NCBI GenBank assembly: GCA_964645405.1
Contig: CAZYCA010000028.1
Location: 27,667-91,666, forward strand
DNA from: JAMWDF01 sp964645405
GTDB taxonomy: Bacteria; Ratteibacteria; UBA8468; B48-G9; DSTR01
Length of the DNA stretch: 64,000 bases
Reading direction: 5' to 3'
Part shown: positions 61,609-64,000 of the stretch, one piece after another
How positions within the stretch are numbered: the first letter of the stretch is position 1
Layout: every line of letters begins with the position of its first letter
Notes under the pieces: model-generated
The model's database searches: none
What the model saw: only the letters and a program-made list of their open reading frames with translations
What the model was told of the DNA's origin: nothing
Position numbers and translations under genes: made by a program

Positions 61609-62544
61609 ATGGAGAAAAAAATACTCATTGTCGGAGGCGGACCAGCAGGTTTAACTGCCGGTATCTACGGATTGAGGTCCGGCTTGAAACCAGTAATTGT
61701 GGAACAATCCTTTTTCGGCGGAACTATCAATTTAACTGACAGGGTGGAAAACTACCCCGGGTTTCCAGAAGGCATTGAGGGAAACCTTCTTGCTCATGCC
61801 ATGGAACAACAGTATAAAAACCTGGGTGGCACCTTCATCTCGGGAAGGGTCACTGCTGTTATCCCCGGAGAAAGGCTCCATACTCTGGTTTTAAGCACAG
61901 GAGAAAAATTGAACGCACCGGTGGTAATTCTGGCTACAGGTACCAGCCGCAAAAAACTTGGTGTCGCAGGTGAAGAGAGACTTGCAGGCAGAGGAGTTTC
62001 CTATTGCGCTCTCTGCGATGGGGCTTTTTTCAGGAATAAGAAGGTGGCTGTGGTTGGGGGTGGTGACAGTGCCCTGAGAGAATCCCTTTACCTTTCCCGT
62101 ATGGTCAGCCATTGCTTCCTTATCCACAGACGGGAAAGTTTCAGAGGGCAGGCCTTTCTGCAGGAAGAGGTGAGAAAAAATGAAAAAATTACCTGCCTTC
62201 TGTCTACGGTGGTAGAAAGCATTGAGGGTGAAAAGCAGGTAGAAGAAATTATTTTACGTCATTTACCATCAGGAAAGATTGAAAAACTTCCTGTGGCTGG
62301 CGTTTTCATTTCTATAGGCCAGAAACCAAACACGGAATTTCTGGGCCAGATACTCCGGCTAAACTCTTCCGGACATATTATCACTGATGAGACCATGGCG
62401 ACTTCTCAGCCAGGCATTTTTGCCTGCGGTGATGTGCGCGAAAAACAGCTGTATCAAATCATTACTGCCTGTAGTGATGGGGCTATTGCTGCTTACTTTG
62501 CGGAAAGATATCTCAGTCAGCTAAAAAACAGTGGTCAGGTATAA
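61609..62544 (+). CDS. trxB: Thioredoxin reductase
   Basis: TrxB reduces thioredoxin with NADPH. The 311-residue protein has the FAD motif ILIVGGGPAGLTAGIYGLRS, the redox-active Cys pair in SYCALCDGAFF, the NADPH motif VAVVGGGDSALRESLYLS and the FAD segment GIFACGDVREKQLYQIITA. It follows an ECF sigma factor and a zinc anti-sigma factor, an arrangement that recalls thiol-stress circuits such as SigR-RsrA. Confidence 0.95.
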   Translation: MEKKILIVGGGPAGLTAGIYGLRSGLKPVIVEQSFFGGTINLTDRVENYPGFPEGIEGNLLAHAMEQQYKNLGGTFISGRVTAVIPGERLHTLVLSTGEKLNAPVVILATGTSRKKLGVAGEERLAGRGVSYCALCDGAFFRNKKVAVVGGGDSALRESLYLSRMVSHCFLIHRRESFRGQAFLQEEVRKNEKITCLLSTVVESIEGEKQVEEIILRHLPSGKIEKLPVAGVFISIGQKPNTEFLGQILRLNSSGHIITDETMATSQPGIFACGDVREKQLYQIITACSDGAIAAYFAERYLSQLKNSGQV

Positions 62545-62563
62545 GAAGAAAAGGAGAACTATC

Positions 62564-63679
62564 ATGGAGATAGCCATCAGTCGGGCGGAAACCAACGATT
62601 ACCAGGCAATCCAGCGTTTTCTGGAAGATGCCTACGGACATTCCTGGAATTTCTTTCCTCTTTTCTATCCTTCAGTCTGGCGGAAAGAGACAACAGACTT
62701 TCGTCATATCCTGCTGGTAAGAGAAAAAGGCCAGATTCTCTCACTGGTGCGCATCTTTCCTCTGAAACTTATCCTGGGAAAGGTAACACTGCCGGTGGCC
62801 GGGATTGGCGGAGTAGCTACTTCACCCAGAGACAGGGGCCGCGGTTATATGACGGCTTTAATGAATCAAGCAGTACAGATTATGCACCAGGAAGGTTTTC
62901 CTCTTTCTATCCTCTGGGGTGACCGCCACCGCTACTGCCACTTTGGATATGAAAATGCTGGTACGGTTCTGGAAGTACAGATTGGTGCCCGCGGACTGCA
63001 AAAAATTTCCACTCCCGAATTGCCTGTCCACCGCTACCTGGGGGAGAAGAAAGTTCTTGCGCGCATCTATTCTCTTTATCAAGAAAATCCTTTCCGCAAG
63101 GAAAGGACACTGGAAGAGATGAGCAGGTTACAGGAAAGAAGTGGACTGCTCACCTACTACGTAGAGCAGGAAAAACAGCTGGCATATATCTCTTTCTCCG
63201 GAGAACGAACAGCCAACGCGGTTTTTGAATTCGGCGGGAGAGCCCATCTTCTTGTCACCATTCTGAAATACTACCAGGCTCGCTTTGGCGTTCCCACTTT
63301 CGTCCTGTCTTATCCCGGGGTAGAATCTGTACCGGAAGAAATTCTTCAGGTTGCCTCCTGCTGGTGGTTTAAGACTGCCGGGATGTTACGGATAGTCGAT
63401 CTTAAGAAATTGCTGCAATGCTACAGACTCTATCTGGAAGATGTCTTTCCGGAAAAGGGGGAGATAATCTTCAAAAGAGGAGGGCAACAGGCACTGAAAC
63501 TTTCCCGGGAAAAGGGAAAACTTAGTATAAAAAACGGTCGCTACCCTGAATCTTTATCCCTTTCCGAAGAGCAACTGACGAGGCTTCTTTTCGGTCCAGG
63601 AAACTGGCTCCAGCAAAATACGGTGGCAAGGCAGATTTTCCCGCTTCCCTTTTTCGTCTGGCCTTTAGACCATATTTGA
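62564..63679 (+). CDS. Eis-like GNAT N-acetyltransferase
   Basis: This 371-residue protein begins with a GNAT domain (about 1-140): acetyl-CoA motif IGGVATSPRDRGRGYMTALM and LSILWGDRHRYCHFGYENAG, as in Eis-type enzymes. A second GNAT-like region and a C-terminal SCP2-like segment (IIFKRGGQQALKLSR) follow, the three-part Eis plan. The ATG at 62564 has AAGGAG upstream. Eis enzymes acetylate amines such as aminoglycosides or other metabolites; the substrate here is not known. Confidence 0.85.
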   Translation: MEIAISRAETNDYQAIQRFLEDAYGHSWNFFPLFYPSVWRKETTDFRHILLVREKGQILSLVRIFPLKLILGKVTLPVAGIGGVATSPRDRGRGYMTALMNQAVQIMHQEGFPLSILWGDRHRYCHFGYENAGTVLEVQIGARGLQKISTPELPVHRYLGEKKVLARIYSLYQENPFRKERTLEEMSRLQERSGLLTYYVEQEKQLAYISFSGERTANAVFEFGGRAHLLVTILKYYQARFGVPTFVLSYPGVESVPEEILQVASCWWFKTAGMLRIVDLKKLLQCYRLYLEDVFPEKGEIIFKRGGQQALKLSREKGKLSIKNGRYPESLSLSEEQLTRLLFGPGNWLQQNTVARQIFPLPFFVWPLDHI

Positions 63680-63857
63680 CAGAACCATAAGGGAAGGCTA
63701 AACTCACTGCAGGAGATTTCCAATGAGAAGTCAAGAGGGAAACAGGAGAAAGATTAAAGGCAAAAAAATCCCCTCTGTGCCACCTAACGGTGGTTAAAAG
63801 GGGCGCTCTTTGAAAGACACTGGTTATCACCTGAACTCCTTACTTTCAGTAAAAAAG
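63680..63857. other. Non-coding stretch between the GNAT gene and the edge IS element
   Basis: No convincing gene is seen in these 178 bases. They hold a terminator-like hairpin on the minus strand (63761-63803) and the 11-base word GCTCTTTGAAA at 63805-63815, which recurs at 63965-63975 inside the transposase gene. The right part is likely the downstream non-coding end of the insertion sequence. Confidence 0.6.
63761..63803 (-). terminator. Intrinsic terminator or IS-end structured RNA, minus strand
   Basis: On the minus strand CCCCT/AGGGG (outer) and CCACC/GGTGG (inner, four-base loop) form a hairpin split by a 5x5 internal loop, followed by GATTTTTTTG. It lies just downstream of the partial transposase on its strand, fitting a rho-independent terminator. 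A structured end of an IS110-type bridge-RNA region is the alternative reading. Confidence 0.6.
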
Positions 63858-64000
63858 TTAATGGTACCGGGTCGGGTCAAAAGCAGAACCATCCCGGTAC
63901 ATAGCAAACAATATTTTTGCTAAGTCTGCACAAATAGGGAGTAACGCCCGTTTATGCAGTTTATGCTCTTTGAAAAGTTTGAGATACTTTGCTCTGGCTG
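63858..64000 (-). mobile_element. IS110-family transposase, C-terminal end; rest off the right edge
   Basis: The minus strand encodes the last 46 residues of a transposase, including AKYLKLFKEHKLHKRALLPI and FAMYRDGSAFDPTRYH before a TAA at 63858-63860. The pattern (repeated basic helix, L-AK-L-AMYRDG--FDP) is the C-terminal end of IS110/IS116/IS902 transposases. It differs clearly from the remnant at 31457-32465, so this is a separate element. Activity cannot be judged from the part present. Confidence 0.75.

Overview
The window is one densely coded stretch of a bacterial chromosome with about 58 protein genes, two tRNAs, one decayed insertion sequence and the edge of a second. The cell type suggested is diderm: there is an AlgE-like outer-membrane barrel, two sets of type II secretion or type IV pilus pseudopilins, SurA-like periplasmic chaperones and a membrane pyrophosphatase. 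Short-form malic enzyme, ADP-forming acyl-CoA synthetase, paired phenylacetate-CoA ligase/ACT genes and UroD-like methyltransferase relatives beside glycoside hydrolases are combinations seen in uncultivated anaerobic lineages, for example PVC-affiliated candidate phyla such as Omnitrophota. That placement is an inference; no rRNA or other phylogenetic anchor is present.

Layout. Positions 1-7826 (minus) form a glycan-degradation operon: secreted protein, FAD oxidoreductase, GH38 mannosidase, GH2 hydrolase (frameshifted), UroD-like protein and an alpha/alpha-toroid protein cut by the left edge. Positions 7872-12591 (plus) carry a second UroD-like protein, a Rieske-FAD reductase, then trpE and trpG. 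Positions 12600-19129 (minus) hold an outer-membrane barrel and an aryl-acid cassette: two phenylacetate-CoA ligases, each followed by an ACT-domain protein, with an SSS symporter and a 33-residue membrane partner between them. A metallo-hydrolase, a Gfo/Idh/MocA dehydrogenase and an ADP-forming acyl-CoA synthetase follow (19176-23037). Positions 23177-28091 (plus) carry an LsrF-like aldolase, an SDR, tyrS, a class II aldolase, folP and ruvX.

Positions 28051-33791 (minus) have malic enzyme, hppA, a decayed IS110-type transposase (opposite strand), pth and rplY. Positions 33913-37193 (plus) have a GH4 glycosidase, gltX and a PadR regulator, convergent with uvrA. Pseudopilin locus A (40044-42958, minus) diverges from tilS, a diguanylate cyclase, a membrane protein, tmk, holB and tRNA-Leu(CAG). 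Positions 47429-60464 (minus) run from a GspG-K-like pseudopilin operon through two parvulin-type proteins, rsmA, dnaE, mtnA and tRNA-Val(CAC) to a soluble histidine kinase. Positions 60517-63679 (plus) hold a DUF167 protein, an ECF sigma factor, a zinc anti-sigma factor, trxB and an Eis-like acetyltransferase. A second IS110-type transposase is cut by the right edge.

The genes point to a heterotroph that takes up and breaks down plant- or algal-type glycans and aryl acids, conserves energy through acyl-CoA/ADP chemistry and pyrophosphate hydrolysis, and assembles pseudopili. Two homopolymer-associated frameshifts (in the GH2 gene and at the start of a gspJ-like gene) may be assembly errors. 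Three divergent gene pairs share compact back-to-back promoters, several with almost no 5' leader. No CRISPR array, rRNA or phage module was seen.
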